A DNA stretch of 64,000 nucleotides from Cystobacter fuscus DSM 2262 (GTDB taxonomy: Bacteria > Myxococcota > Myxococcia > Myxococcales > Myxococcaceae): positions 23,803-87,802 of the forward strand of contig NZ_ANAH02000072.1 in assembly GCF_000335475.2 (NCBI RefSeq), read 5' to 3'. Below are positions 21,088-30,936 of the stretch, piece after piece (the stretch's first letter is position 1; each line of letters starts with the position of its first letter). The position numbers and the translations under genes were made by a program. The notes beneath the pieces are model-generated. The model searched no databases. It saw only the letters and a program-made list of their open reading frames with translations, and was not told the DNA's origin.

Positions 21088-23064
21088 GTGGGCACGGCGA
21101 GGGCTCTGCTGGTCGCGATGGACACCGACAGCGCGGGAGTGCTCCGCGAGCGGTGTGGTGCGCATGACGTCACCCTGGAGCAGGTGCCCTCGGCGGACGA
21201 GGTCCTGGCGCGCTTGGAGAGCCACCCGGGGGCCTTCGACGCGCTGGTGATCGGCCCGCTCGAGCGGCGGCCTCTTTCCCTGGCCCAGCGCGTGGCGAGG
21301 CTGGATCGCGACGTGAGCGTGCTGGTGCTGGCTGCCCCCGAGCAGCTCGAGGCCCTGCGGGCTACCTTCAGGTACACCCCCTTCATCGGTCAACGCACGA
21401 GCCTCCATGGCGCGGAGGGCGTGGCGAAGCTCGCGGAGGCGCTTCAGCGGGCCGTTCAGCAGACGCGGCTGTGGCGCGAGCATCAGCGCACGCTCCAGGC
21501 CGTCTCCTCGCGGCTCCAGGCCGAGGAGCCGGTCCGGCCGCGGCCCTCCGCCGTCCTCGATCGCCTGCTGGAGCTCGCCCCCGTGGGCATCCTGGCGCTC
21601 GATGCCAACGGCTACGCGCGGGTGCGCAACCCGGCGGCGCGGCGAATCCTGGGGCAGGCCGAGGAGCGGCTCTCGAGGGTGCCGTTGGTGTTGCTGCTGC
21701 CGCCGGGCTTCGAGGCGCTCCTGGAGAAGGTGCGGGCGACCGGCGCCTCGGCCCAGGCGCTGCTCGAATCGCGGGGCCCGCGCGGGCCGCGGATCCTCGA
21801 GGCCTCCCTGGCGCCCCTGCCCGAGGACGCGACGGGGCCGGGCGGGTTCCTGCTGGTGCTGCAGGACACCACCGAGCAGGTGACGCTGCAGCGCGAGCGC
21901 GAGGAGCTGCTTCAACAGCTCGAGGCCGCGGTCAGGATGCGTGACGAGTTCCTCTCGGTGACGTCGCACGAGCTGAGAACGCCCCTGACCTCCATGCTGG
22001 GCTGGGTGCAGATGCTGCGCAACGGCACGCTCTCCCCCGAGAAGCAGTCCCGGGCACTGGAGGTCATCGAGCGCAACGCGAAGTCGCAGGCGCAGCTCAT
22101 CGAGGATCTGCTGGACGTCAGCCGCATCATCTCCGGCAAGCTGCGCCTGGAGGTTGCCTCCCTCCAGCTCGAGAGCGTCGTCCGGGCCGCCGTGGAGTCC
22201 GTCACGCCCGCGGCCCAGGCCAAGGACATCCGCCTCCAGGTCGTGCTGGACGACACCCTGGGTCCGGTGATGGGGGACGCGCATCGCTTGCAGCAGGTCT
22301 CCTGGAACCTGCTCACCAACGCGGTGAAGTTCACGCCCAAGGGTGGACGCGTCTACGTCACCTTGCGCCGGGTGAGCTCCTCGGCGGAACTCACGGTGCG
22401 CGACACGGGGCAGGGCATCGTTCCGGAGTTCCTGCCCCATGTCTTCGAGCGCTTCCGTCAGGCGGACTCCAGCGCGACCCGGCTCCATGGGGGGTTGGGG
22501 CTGGGCCTGTCGATCGTGCGCCACCTGGTCGAACTGCACGGGGGGAGCGTCTCCGTTTCGAGCGAGGGGACGGGCAAGGGAGCGACGTTCGTCGTGAGCT
22601 TGCCCATCTCTCCGCTGCGCGTGACGAACCAGGGCGCGGACCCGGCCAGGGCCGAGGCGCTCCCCTTCGATTGCCCGGAGGGGATCGCGGGCCTGCGGGT
22701 GCTGCTCGTCGAGGACGAGCCGGACGTGCGCGAGATGCTCGTGACCCTGCTGGAGCGCTGCGGGCTGCACGTGACGGCCGCCAGTTCCGCCGCCGAGGCC
22801 TGGGAACTGCTGCTGCGGGACAAACCGGATGTGCTCATCTCGGACGTCGGCATGCCGGGGGAGGATGGCCACACCTTCCTGCGGCGCGTCCGGGCGCTTC
22901 CGGCGGAGCGCGGTGGGCGGGTACCCGCCCTGGCCATCACCGCCCACGCGCGTCCGGAGGACCGGCGCAAGGCGCTGCTCGCCGGCTTCCAGATGCATCT
23001 GGCCAAGCCCGTGCCGGCCGATGAGCTGCTGCTCATGCTCGCGACCCTGGCGGGCCGGCTCTGA
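21088..23064 (+). CDS. Hybrid sensor histidine kinase (pseudo-receiver, PAS, HK, receiver)
   Basis: 658 residues, GTG start, 2 bp after the acyl-CoA dehydrogenase gene. Residues 1-120 resemble a receiver fold but lack the acidic pocket and the phospho-Asp motif. Residues ~155-275 are a PAS domain with 'LLELAPVGILALDANGYARV'. The phospho-acceptor His is in 'SVTSHELRTPL', and the ATPase lobe has 'NLLTNAVKFTPKG', 'DTGQGI' and 'GLGLGLSIV'. A genuine receiver follows (about 535-655), with 'VEDEPD', 'VLISDVGMPG' and 'HLAKPVP'. No membrane segment, so it senses a cytoplasmic cue. With no output domain, phosphate probably passes to an unlinked regulator. Confidence 0.9.
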   Translation: MGTARALLVAMDTDSAGVLRERCGAHDVTLEQVPSADEVLARLESHPGAFDALVIGPLERRPLSLAQRVARLDRDVSVLVLAAPEQLEALRATFRYTPFIGQRTSLHGAEGVAKLAEALQRAVQQTRLWREHQRTLQAVSSRLQAEEPVRPRPSAVLDRLLELAPVGILALDANGYARVRNPAARRILGQAEERLSRVPLVLLLPPGFEALLEKVRATGASAQALLESRGPRGPRILEASLAPLPEDATGPGGFLLVLQDTTEQVTLQREREELLQQLEAAVRMRDEFLSVTSHELRTPLTSMLGWVQMLRNGTLSPEKQSRALEVIERNAKSQAQLIEDLLDVSRIISGKLRLEVASLQLESVVRAAVESVTPAAQAKDIRLQVVLDDTLGPVMGDAHRLQQVSWNLLTNAVKFTPKGGRVYVTLRRVSSSAELTVRDTGQGIVPEFLPHVFERFRQADSSATRLHGGLGLGLSIVRHLVELHGGSVSVSSEGTGKGATFVVSLPISPLRVTNQGADPARAEALPFDCPEGIAGLRVLLVEDEPDVREMLVTLLERCGLHVTAASSAAEAWELLLRDKPDVLISDVGMPGEDGHTFLRRVRALPAERGGRVPALAITAHARPEDRRKALLAGFQMHLAKPVPADELLLMLATLAGRL

Positions 23065-23116
23065 CGCGAGTGCCCGGAGATTGCCTCGCCCGGGCCCCGG
23101 CGTACGTTTCATTCGC

Positions 23117-23860
23117 TTATTCCAGGTTCTTCTCCGCGAAGACGCGCATGGCATCCCGGATGAACCGCGTCGCCCCCTGGGTGTGCTTGTCGTAGACGGC
23201 CGTGAAGCGCGGATCCGCGACGTACATCTCCCCCAGGTTGATGTAGGCCTCGCGGTTGGGCACCCAGAAGAACGACACCCACGCGTGGTGCTGGCGCACC
23301 AACTCCTGCACCTCGTCACTGGCGGCATCCTCGCCGCGCACGCTCGCCTCGGCGAGTGCCTGGGCGATCCGCTCCTGTTCGGCCATCAGGTCGCGCTGCC
23401 TGTCCTTGCCCAGGGCGGTCCACTTGAGCTGGCTCTTGTCATAGGCGTCCCGTCCCCACCGCTGGACCACCTCCTCTTCGTACTGGCTGTTGTCGAAGCC
23501 ATCGAGAATCTCCTCGGCCATGAGCTGCTCTCCTCCGTTCAACTTGCGAATCGTCGTTTCCACCGACGTGATTTGCCGCGCCAGACGCTGTTGCTCCCGC
23601 CTCAGCCACGTGAGGTGGGTCTGCAAGGCCCGGGTGGTGTCCTTCTGCCCTTGCAGTACCTCGGCGATGGCGGGCAGACCCAGGCCGAGCTCCCGCAGCA
23701 GCAGGATGCGTTGCAGGCGGACGAGCGCCGCCTGATCATAATAACGATAGCCATTGCTCCCGATACGGCTCGGCTCGAGCAGCCCCACGTCATCGTAATG
23801 ACGCAGGGTGCGGCTCGTCGTTCCCGCCAGGCGAGCGATGTCCTGGATGGACCATTCCAT
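23117..23860 (-). CDS. MerR-family regulator with TipAS drug-binding domain
   Basis: 247 residues. The N-terminal MerR winged helix (1-70) has 'IQDIARLAGTTSRTLRHYD' and 'NGYRYYDQAAL'; a dimerisation coiled coil (about 75-110) follows. The C-terminal ~130 residues match the TipAS fold ('WGRDAYDKSQLKW', then 'HHAWVSFFW', 'GEMYVADPRFTAVYD'), which in TipAL binds thiopeptide antibiotics and related ligands. It probably activates its own promoter and a resistance or efflux target when a ligand binds. No efflux gene lies next to it here. A 17-bp palindrome upstream (23902-23918) is the likely operator. It is divergent from the prolyl oligopeptidase gene, which could share control. Confidence 0.9.
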   Translation of the reverse strand: MEWSIQDIARLAGTTSRTLRHYDDVGLLEPSRIGSNGYRYYDQAALVRLQRILLLRELGLGLPAIAEVLQGQKDTTRALQTHLTWLRREQQRLARQITSVETTIRKLNGGEQLMAEEILDGFDNSQYEEEVVQRWGRDAYDKSQLKWTALGKDRQRDLMAEQERIAQALAEASVRGEDAASDEVQELVRQHHAWVSFFWVPNREAYINLGEMYVADPRFTAVYDKHTQGATRFIRDAMRVFAEKNLE

Positions 23861-23901
23861 CGGGCTCCCTCCTCGTTGGAGTCATTGAAACGAAGCTACA
23901 G

Positions 23902-23918
23902 CTTGACGTTGCGTCAAG
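23902..23918. promoter_or_regulatory. Palindromic operator for the MerR/TipA-like regulator
   Basis: CTTGACG-TTG-CGTCAAG is a perfect 7-bp dyad, 42 bp upstream of the regulator's start and 129 bp before the prolyl oligopeptidase start. Its arms contain TTGACG, a good -35 element on either strand. That is the usual arrangement for MerR proteins, which bind the spacer of the promoter they control. Confidence 0.6.
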
Positions 23919-24046
23919 GTCAACCGGGCTCGTGCGGCGCCGCGTCACTTTCGGAGGCCAGGGTCCGCTCCGAGGGCCGCGCGGTACGCGCAAACCCCGG
24001 CGCCGCGTGGCAGGCTGCGAGCCCTCCTTTCGACCCGAGGGACCTC

Positions 24047-26212
24047 GTGCACCACCCCCGCATCAAGCTGGCGCTCGCCACGCTGTCGCTGCTCGCTCCG
24101 TTGAAGCCGTTCGCCGCGGGCAAGGGCACCGCCGTACCCGCCCCACCCGTCGCGGCGAGCAAACCCGTGGTGGACACCTACCACGGGGTGAAGGTGGAGG
24201 ACCCCTATCAGTGGCTCGAGAAGGGGGACGACCCCGAGGTGCGCCGGTGGCTCCAGGGAGAGAGGGCGTACACGCGGGCGGTGCTCGACAAGCTGCCCTC
24301 TCGCGAGGCCATCCGCGCCCGCGTCACCACGCTCCTCACCCACCAGTCCGCGTCGCATTACGCCCTGCGGCAGCGCGGCGGCACGCTCTTCGCGCTGAAG
24401 TCCCAGCCCCCCAAGCAGCAGTCCTTCTTGGTGGTCCTGCCGTCCGTGGAAGACCCCTCCACGGCCCGTGTGCTGGTGGACCCGATGGTGCTGGACCCGA
24501 GCGGCCACACCACCATCGACTTCTTCGTCCCCTCGCTCGACGGCAAGAAGGTGGCCGTGTCGCTGTCGAAGGACGGCACGGAGAGCGGGGACGTCACCGT
24601 CTACGACGTGGCCACGGGCAAGCCCCTGCCGGGCGAGTCGGTGCCACGGGTGAACGGTGGTACGGCCGGCGGCTCGCTCACCTGGAACGCGGACGGCACG
24701 GGCTTCTTCTACACGCGCTACCCGCGTGGCGAGGAGCGCCCCCCCGAGGACCGGGACTTCTTCCAGCAGGTGTACTTCCACCAGCTCGGCACGCCCACGG
24801 CACAGGACACCTACGAGCTGGGCAAGGGGGCGCCGCGCATCGCCAACTACGCGCTCTCCACCTCCGAGGATGGGGCGCACGTGATGGCCATCCTGGGCAA
24901 CGGGGACGGTGGCGAGTACGCCGTCTACCTCCGGTCCCAGCAGGGCGCCTGGACGCAGCTCTCCCGGTTCGAGGACAAGCTCGTCTCCGTGGCCTTCGGG
25001 CAGGACGGGGCGCTCTACGCGCTGTCGCGCCGGGACGCGCCGCGCGGCAAGGTGCTGCGGATTCCGCTCGCCGCGCCGAGCCTGGACAAGGCCACCGTCT
25101 TCATCCCCCAGGCAGAGGCCTCCATCGACGGGTTGCTCGCCACCGCCACGCGCCTCTACGTGACGGAGCAGCTCGGCGGCCCCATGCGGATGCGCATGGT
25201 GGGCCTGGATGGAAAGGACCTCGGACGGGTGCCCACGCCGCCGGTGTCCTCGGTGGGCTGGCCCACGCGCCTGGGGGGAGACGACGTCCTCTTCGGCTCC
25301 ATCAGCTACCTCGCGCCGACGAGCGTGTTCCGCTACTCGGCTGGCGACGGGACGCTGGCGAAGACGGCGCTGGGACGCACCTCTCCGGTGGACACGAGCC
25401 ACGTGCGGGTGGAGCGTGTCATGTGCACCTCGAAGGACGGCACCCAGGTGCCGCTCAACCTCCTGTACGCGGATGGCACGAAGCGGGACGGCAACAACCC
25501 CACGTTGCTCACCGGGTACGGTGGCTTCAACATCTCCCTGTCCCCGAGCTTCCATGTGCTCCACTTCGCCTTCATCGAGCAGGGTGGGGTGGTGGCCGTG
25601 GCCAACCTGCGCGGTGGCTCGGAGTTCGGCGAGGAGTGGCACACGCAGGGCTCGCTGACGAAGAAGCAGAACGTCTTCGATGACTTCCACGCCTGCGCGA
25701 AGCTGTTGGTGGAGAAGAAGTGGACGAAGCCCGAGCGCCTGGCCATCGAGGGCGGCAGCAACGGTGGCCTGTTGATGGGCGCCGCGCTCACCCAGCATCC
25801 GGAGCTGTTCCGCGCGGTGCTCGCGCACGTGGGCATCTACGACATGCTGCGGGTGGAGCTCACGCCCAACGGGCAGTTCAACACCACCGAGTACGGCACG
25901 GTGAAGGACCCCGGGCAATTCCAGGCGCTGTATGCCTATTCGCCCTACCACCACGTGAAGGACGGGACGAAGTACCCGTCGGTGCTCTTCACCTCGGGCG
26001 AGAATGATCCGCGCGTGGACCCCTTCCACTCGCGCAAGATGGTGGCGCGGCTGCGGGCGGCCACGGGCTCGAAGCGTCCGGTGTTGCTGCGCACCAACGA
26101 CATGGGCCACGGCATGGGCACGCCGCTGTCGGAGACCATCGCCGAGGAGGTGGATGTCCACGCCTTCCTCTTCAACGAGCTGGGCATGAAGTACCGGCCG
26201 GTGAGCCGTTAG
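24047..26212 (+). CDS. Secreted prolyl oligopeptidase (S9 family)
   Basis: 721 residues from a GTG with CGAGGGA upstream. The long open frame before it carries no homology. A signal peptide spans about residues 1-25. Next comes the N-terminal cap 'DTYHGVKVEDPYQWLE', a beta-propeller (about 90-440), then the alpha/beta-hydrolase domain. The triad is Ser571 in 'GGSNGG', Asp654 in 'NDPRVDP' and His688 in 'GHGMG'. 'NLRGGSEFGEEWH' is a family signature. It cleaves short peptides after proline. With export, it would act in the periplasm or outside the cell, in line with a predatory, protein-digesting lifestyle. Divergent from the TipA-like regulator, with ~190 bp and its operator between them. Confidence 0.9.
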   Translation: MHHPRIKLALATLSLLAPLKPFAAGKGTAVPAPPVAASKPVVDTYHGVKVEDPYQWLEKGDDPEVRRWLQGERAYTRAVLDKLPSREAIRARVTTLLTHQSASHYALRQRGGTLFALKSQPPKQQSFLVVLPSVEDPSTARVLVDPMVLDPSGHTTIDFFVPSLDGKKVAVSLSKDGTESGDVTVYDVATGKPLPGESVPRVNGGTAGGSLTWNADGTGFFYTRYPRGEERPPEDRDFFQQVYFHQLGTPTAQDTYELGKGAPRIANYALSTSEDGAHVMAILGNGDGGEYAVYLRSQQGAWTQLSRFEDKLVSVAFGQDGALYALSRRDAPRGKVLRIPLAAPSLDKATVFIPQAEASIDGLLATATRLYVTEQLGGPMRMRMVGLDGKDLGRVPTPPVSSVGWPTRLGGDDVLFGSISYLAPTSVFRYSAGDGTLAKTALGRTSPVDTSHVRVERVMCTSKDGTQVPLNLLYADGTKRDGNNPTLLTGYGGFNISLSPSFHVLHFAFIEQGGVVAVANLRGGSEFGEEWHTQGSLTKKQNVFDDFHACAKLLVEKKWTKPERLAIEGGSNGGLLMGAALTQHPELFRAVLAHVGIYDMLRVELTPNGQFNTTEYGTVKDPGQFQALYAYSPYHHVKDGTKYPSVLFTSGENDPRVDPFHSRKMVARLRAATGSKRPVLLRTNDMGHGMGTPLSETIAEEVDVHAFLFNELGMKYRPVSR

Positions 26213-26220
26213 GTGTCCGT

Positions 26221-26249
26221 CCCCGCGCCGGGGCCACACCGGCGCGGGG
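26221..26249. terminator. Strong hairpin between convergent protease genes
   Basis: Perfect 11-bp GC-only stem (26221-26231 with 26239-26249) and a 7-nt loop, exactly between the stops of the prolyl oligopeptidase (26212) and the subtilisin-like protease (26257). Probably terminates both transcripts. Confidence 0.65.
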
Positions 26250-26256
26250 TTCGGGT

Positions 26257-27555
26257 CTACTGCGTGTCCTTGACCGTCTGGACGGTGGGGCTCCTGAACG
26301 CGGGGTCCCCGAGGAAGCCGGAGTACATCAGCCGGTTGGGCGAGCACCGCCCCGCGTTGGCCACCTTGCCGGGCGTGGAGTTGTCGACGAGCACGGAGGC
26401 CACGGCGGCGGGAGTGGCGGTGGGGTTGCGCTCCAGGAAGAGCGCGGTGAGGCCGGCGACGTGCGGCGCGGCCATGGAGGTGCCGTTGAGGACACGGGTG
26501 GCGTTGTCATCGGAGATCCAGGCCGAGGAGATTTGGTGGCCAGGCGCGAAGACATCCACGCAGCTCCCCCAGTTGGAGAAGGAGGCGCGCTTGTCGCTGC
26601 CCTCGGTGGCGCCCACGGTGAGGGCCTCGGGGGCCCGCGCGGGAGACACCGCGCAGGCATCCTGGTTGTCGTTCCCCGCGGCGACCACGAAGGTGACACC
26701 CGCGGCGATCGCCTGACGGATAGAGTCATCGAGCGCCTGGCTCTTGCCGCCCCCCAGGCTCATGTTGGCCACCGCGGGGAGCTGCCGGTTCTGGGCCACC
26801 CACTCCACGCCGGAGATCACCCCGGCGGTCGAGCCACTTCCCCCGCAGTCGAGCACGCGCACCGCGTGGAGACGGACTTCCTTGGCGACGCCGTAGACAC
26901 GGCCGCCCACGGTGGCGGCCACGTGCGTGCCATGCCCATGGCAGTCGATGCCCTGCCGGCCATCCGAGAAGACATCATGGTCGGCCTGCGCGCGCCCGTC
27001 GAACTCGCTGTGGGAGACGCGGATGCCGGTGTCGATGATGTAGGCATGCACGCCCTTGCCGTTGGCGCTGTAGAGGTAGGAGTTGTCCAGCGGCAGATCT
27101 CGCTGATCGACACGGTCGATGCCCCAGGTGGCATCGGGTTGGCGCTCCCCGATGGCGCGCATCACCCCGTTCTCCTCCACGTACGCCACCTCGGGATCGC
27201 TGGCCATCGCGCGGGCCTGCTCCGCGGTCATCCGGCTGGCGAACCCGCGCAGGGCATGCGCGTATGTGCGGAAGGCGCGGCCGCCGTGGCGTGCCGAGAG
27301 GTTGTCCGCCGCCACGGAAGGCGCGAGCGGCGTCTCCCCCGGACGCGGTGTCCTGAGGACGACGATGTACTCGCCCGGAATCGCATGGGCCACGGTGACG
27401 AACTTCCCGGTGCGCGCCTCGGACCCGAGCGCGGCCTGAGGGCAGGGCTCGTCGGAAGGGGGCTGGGGAAGGGGAACGTTCCTGGCCGCGCAACCCGCCA
27501 GCAAGGACACGGAGACGACGGACACGGCCATCCAAGACACTGTACGGAGACGCAT
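26257..27555 (-). CDS. Subtilisin-like serine protease (S8), lipoprotein
   Basis: 432 residues from the ATG at 27555, preceded by a G-rich ribosome site. A lipoprotein signal has lipobox 'LLAGC' (Cys22). An I9-type inhibitor propeptide (about 60-133) starts with '[10 protein letters not shown]' and ends with '[13 protein letters not shown]'. The catalytic domain has Asp175 in '[15 protein letters not shown]', His208 in 'CHGHGTHVA', Asn295 in 'AAGNDN' and Ser360 in '[12 protein letters not shown]'. The fold is of the proteinase K / aqualysin type. Predicted to mature by removal of the propeptide and to act outside the cytoplasm, possibly anchored before processing. The downstream hairpin separates it from the convergent peptidase gene. 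Confidence 0.92.
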   Translation of the reverse strand: MRLRTVSWMAVSVVSVSLLAGCAARNVPLPQPPSDEPCPQAALGSEARTGKFVTVAHAIPGEYIVVLRTPRPGETPLAPSVAADNLSARHGGRAFRTYAHALRGFASRMTAEQARAMASDPEVAYVEENGVMRAIGERQPDATWGIDRVDQRDLPLDNSYLYSANGKGVHAYIIDTGIRVSHSEFDGRAQADHDVFSDGRQGIDCHGHGTHVAATVGGRVYGVAKEVRLHAVRVLDCGGSGSTAGVISGVEWVAQNRQLPAVANMSLGGGKSQALDDSIRQAIAAGVTFVVAAGNDNQDACAVSPARAPEALTVGATEGSDKRASFSNWGSCVDVFAPGHQISSAWISDDNATRVLNGTSMAAPHVAGLTALFLERNPTATPAAVASVLVDNSTPGKVANAGRCSPNRLMYSGFLGDPAFRSPTVQTVKDTQ

Positions 27556-27677
27556 TGCTTCCCCCCTGTTGCCGGGAAAATACCCGGTTGCTTGTTTCAG
27601 TTTAAAGAGACGTCTGACCCACCCACTTCCGGTCCAGGGTCGCGCACGTCCGTCCAAAACCAGACATGCGGACGATA

Positions 27678-30164
27678 CTATATCCGACTCCAGCGCAGCT
27701 GGCTGACCGCTCCACCCCCCGCTTCGTAGTATTCGAGCCTCACCTCGTACTCGCGCCTGAGCATGAAGAGGAAGGTGGAGTAGCTCGTGGGCGCCTGATC
27801 CCTCCACGCGTCGATGACGGGCGAGCCGCCGCCCACCCAGAGCCGCACACCGTCGTCGGCGCGGGTGGTGAACCTGTAGAAGCCCAGGGAGAAGGAGAAG
27901 CGTCCCGTCCACCGCACCGAGAACTCGTCCGGTCCCAGGCCGGTTTCGGGGGGCGCGCCCTCACCCCAGTCGTACTGGATGGGGGCGGGCTCGCAGCGGA
28001 CCCGGGAGGGGGAGCCGGACAGGGAGCGGTTGTTGAAATACTCCGCGCGGAATTCACCCACCGGACAGACGATGAGCCCCGTGTTGGCGAAGGTCGCGAT
28101 GTACGTGCTGTCCGTCGTGCCGACCGTCACCGGGTGCTGGATGCCGCCACCATCCGACCAGGACTCGAACGTGAAGTCCCCCTGGGGTGAAGGCGCGTAG
28201 AGCGTGTGGGTACTGCCGACGATGGCCGTGCGCGTGATGGGGGTCGTCGCCGTGGTGCCGTCGTACACCAGTTGCAACCCGGGCGGTGAGGTGTCCAGGG
28301 TGAGCTGGACCGTCTGGGGATGGAGCTGCGTGACCGCCGTGCTCGACAGGCCATTGGAATCCGTGGCGGTGAGCCGTAACTCGATGAAGAACTCGTCACC
28401 GTGATCCGGAATGGTGAAGCTTCCGGATGCTCCGGTGCGCGAGAGCAGCGGATGGGGGTGGCATTGTCCGCCCGGACAGTGTTGCAGGATGAGCGTCCAG
28501 GCCAGACCGGTGTCGGGAAGGGGTCCGTCCTCGGGGTCCGTCGCCGAGCCGGAGAAGGTGATGACATCCCCCACCTTGAAGCGGCTCGAGGGCAGGGGCT
28601 CGTGGAGGGTCACCGTGGGCGCGGTATTGCCGACGGAGATGCTCACCACCGCCGAGCTGCTGGCGCCCCTTCCATCCTCGACGGTCAGCCGCGCGGAATA
28701 GGTGCCCTTCGCGGCATAGGTGTGCAGCGGATGGGGTTCGTTCGTCGTTGGCGTGCCATCTCCGAAATCCCAGGTGGGGCGCAGCGGATCTCCATCCGCG
28801 TCACTGGAACCGGCACTGGAGAACTGCACGCTCAGGGGCTCGCTCCCATTCGTCGGCGTCGCCGAGGCCACCGCGATGGGAGGGGAGTTGCCTTCCGTAT
28901 AGCGGATGCGGCGCAGTTCGCCTTGCGCGATGGCGAGGTAGTAGAGGTGGGTATCCGGGCCGGACTCGATGTCGACGGCTCCATCCATGTCGGTCGCGAA
29001 ATCGCTCACGCCGAGGAGGTTGTCCTCGGCGTCCACGTGCAGGAAGCGCAGCCAGCCCTGCGCGTAGTCTCCGAAGAAGAACGCGCCATGATAGGCGCTG
29101 GGGTAGGCCGTGCCGGTATAGAACGTCCCGCCCGTGGCCGCCGCCGTCCCTCCATTGTGCGGCCAGGCGTAGAGCGGCATCTTCACGGCGGACGGGCCGA
29201 GCGCATAGAGGGACTGACACTCCGGCTCGGGCTCATAGCCCCCCTGACGCTCGTTCCCTTCGTAGCAGGGCCAGCCGAGGTTCGCTCCCGCGGTGGCGAC
29301 GTTGATTTCCTCGTGGGTGCTCCAGCCCACGTCACCCAGGTAGGGGAGGGCATTGCCCGGGCGCAGGTTGAACCGGTAGGGATTGCGCAGACCGAGGCTC
29401 CAGACCTTCGACGCGTTGGCGGCGGCATCGCCATTCCAGTAGGGGTTCGTCGGCAGTCCGGCCCCGCCGGGGGTGATGCGAAGCACCTTGCCCGCGAGCG
29501 ACTCGAGCGCCTGGGCCCTCAGTGCGTCCCGGTCGACGAGGGTGAACTGGGCCCCATCTCCGAGTGTCACGAAGAGACTGCCATCGGGGGCGAACTTGAC
29601 GTTGCCCACGGAGTGGGACGGAGAGTCGGAGGGGATGCAGTCGGTGCCCGGAGGGAAGTCATTGCAGGAGCGGCCCACGGTGGTGCCCAGAAGCACCGCC
29701 TCGCTGCCCGGTGAAGCCGTATCTCCCTCCGCCGTATAGCGCGCCAGGCGTCCCGTCTTGGGCCCCGTGTAGTCGTTCGGCTCGTTCTCGTAGGTGTAGA
29801 GCAGGTAGACGCGGCCGTTCTGGGCGAAGTTCGGGTCGATGGTCAGGCCCAGCAATCCGCGGTCGTGGTAGTCGTTGACCCGATCCCGGATGTCGATGAA
29901 GGGCGCGCCGAGCAGGGCCCCATTCTTGTAGACCCTCACCACGCCTGGCTTCTCGGCGATCAGGATGCGCCCATCCGGGAGGTTGGCGAAGGCGGTGGGG
30001 AAGTTCAGACCCGAGGCGATCACCTCCTGGGTGAAGCCGCTCGGCAGGGCCAGGGCGCGCGGGGCCGTGGCTCGTTCCTTGGACTCGAACGGCAGCAAGG
30101 CCAGAGGGGCGAGTAAACACACGAAGCCCAGGACATTCCTGGGCCAGGACCAGAGCTGTTGCAC
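27678..30164 (-). CDS. Secreted glucose/sorbosone-dehydrogenase-like protein with PKD and PA14 modules
   Basis: 828 residues. The GTG at 30164 is preceded by a G-rich ribosome site and begins a signal peptide (to about residue 30). Residues ~40-430 form the six-bladed GSDH/PQQ sugar-dehydrogenase propeller: '[20 protein letters not shown]' region, '[12 protein letters not shown]', '[11 protein letters not shown]' and '[11 protein letters not shown]'. A PKD domain follows ('[15 protein letters not shown]', about 440-530), then a second immunoglobulin-like region, a short 'FESWSDGG' repeat module and a C-terminal PA14-like domain ('[13 protein letters not shown]' through '[13 protein letters not shown]'). 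PKD and PA14 usually bind carbohydrate, so the protein probably oxidises sugars or sugar polymers at or outside the cell surface. Confidence 0.8.
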   Translation of the reverse strand: MQQLWSWPRNVLGFVCLLAPLALLPFESKERATAPRALALPSGFTQEVIASGLNFPTAFANLPDGRILIAEKPGVVRVYKNGALLGAPFIDIRDRVNDYHDRGLLGLTIDPNFAQNGRVYLLYTYENEPNDYTGPKTGRLARYTAEGDTASPGSEAVLLGTTVGRSCNDFPPGTDCIPSDSPSHSVGNVKFAPDGSLFVTLGDGAQFTLVDRDALRAQALESLAGKVLRITPGGAGLPTNPYWNGDAAANASKVWSLGLRNPYRFNLRPGNALPYLGDVGWSTHEEINVATAGANLGWPCYEGNERQGGYEPEPECQSLYALGPSAVKMPLYAWPHNGGTAAATGGTFYTGTAYPSAYHGAFFFGDYAQGWLRFLHVDAEDNLLGVSDFATDMDGAVDIESGPDTHLYYLAIAQGELRRIRYTEGNSPPIAVASATPTNGSEPLSVQFSSAGSSDADGDPLRPTWDFGDGTPTTNEPHPLHTYAAKGTYSARLTVEDGRGASSSAVVSISVGNTAPTVTLHEPLPSSRFKVGDVITFSGSATDPEDGPLPDTGLAWTLILQHCPGGQCHPHPLLSRTGASGSFTIPDHGDEFFIELRLTATDSNGLSSTAVTQLHPQTVQLTLDTSPPGLQLVYDGTTATTPITRTAIVGSTHTLYAPSPQGDFTFESWSDGGGIQHPVTVGTTDSTYIATFANTGLIVCPVGEFRAEYFNNRSLSGSPSRVRCEPAPIQYDWGEGAPPETGLGPDEFSVRWTGRFSFSLGFYRFTTRADDGVRLWVGGGSPVIDAWRDQAPTSYSTFLFMLRREYEVRLEYYEAGGGAVSQLRWSRI

Positions 30165-30340
30165 GAGGACTCCCCCCCAGGAGCGCAAGAGTGCCAGGGC
30201 ACCAAAGTGGAGGGCAGATGTAGAGCAACATGCATTGGCTGACACCCGTCCAGCGGTTCCTGCCAGCTGTGGACTACCCCACAAAAGGAGCCGTGCCCGG
30301 GCATGACCCACCCATGGAGCGTCGGCCAATGCACTCCAGT

Positions 30341-30847
30341 TCACCCGCGCGCCGAGTCCCCTGTCACCTGCTCGGCCAGCATCGCGAGCTTGTCGTCGAG
30401 CTTCCTCGCGGCGACGAGCAACTCCTCGTTGCCCAGGCGGGCCATCAGCGAGGAGGGGACGTCATAGCCGAGGTGGCACTTGCCGTCGCGGTGCTCATGG
30501 ATGAGCACACGCACCGGGACGTGCAGGCCCATCGCCACGTCGTGGCGCAGCATGGTTCGCGCGATCAGCGGATTGCCTATCACATACATCCGTGCCCGGG
30601 CCTTCTGCCCCACCCGGGCCAGCCAGGCACCATGATCCGCCACGAAGAACTTCATGAAGCCACTCGGGCCCTCGGCGGCACGAATGCGAGCCTCGAAGCC
30701 CGCCTCATCTCCCGAGGCCGTCAGTGCCTCCTGGAGCGAGGGATCCTCGAGGGTGCCCACCACGGCCTCGAAGTCCTCGACCACCGCCTCGAACGGACGG
30801 TCACTCACGTACTCGCGATGAACGAGGGTGCTCTCGTCTTGAATCAT
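30341..30847 (-). CDS. DUF302 domain protein
   Basis: 168 residues. The ATG at 30847 is chosen over a longer open frame because ACGGAAGA precedes it and the protein begins sensibly from there. The DUF302 fold is seen in the middle: 'MKFFVADHGAW', then 'ARMYVIGNPLIARTM' and 'GLHVPVRVLIHEHRDGKCHL', a typical strand pattern of the family. The function of DUF302 is unknown; members often sit near sulfur- or redox-related genes. No signal peptide is visible. It lies 89 bp downstream of the HK-REC-HK gene, separated by an AT-rich segment with a palindrome, so it probably has its own promoter. Confidence 0.75.
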   Translation of the reverse strand: MIQDESTLVHREYVSDRPFEAVVEDFEAVVGTLEDPSLQEALTASGDEAGFEARIRAAEGPSGFMKFFVADHGAWLARVGQKARARMYVIGNPLIARTMLRHDVAMGLHVPVRVLIHEHRDGKCHLGYDVPSSLMARLGNEELLVAARKLDDKLAMLAEQVTGDSARG

Positions 30848-30886
30848 CCGTGTCTTCCGTCGAAAAGAATTTATTACGCTGATAAT

Positions 30887-30900
30887 ATCATGGGGATGAT
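30887..30900. promoter_or_regulatory. AT-rich promoter region with palindrome upstream of the DUF302 gene
   Basis: ATCAT-GGGG-ATGAT is a perfect dyad. It adjoins the most AT-rich stretch of the neighbourhood (about 30865-30890), which on the minus strand contains TATTAT and TAATAAAT, good -10 candidates. The site is 40 bp before the DUF302 start. Confidence 0.35.
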
Positions 30901-30936
30901 GCGTCAAGAGGGGAACCCGTGGTGGAGGTGGGCGCC

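Noticed and set aside
22829..24046. Upstream extension of the prolyl oligopeptidase frame
   Set aside because: It runs through the hybrid kinase's receiver and the opposite strand of the MerR gene. Family homology and the signal peptide begin only at 24047.
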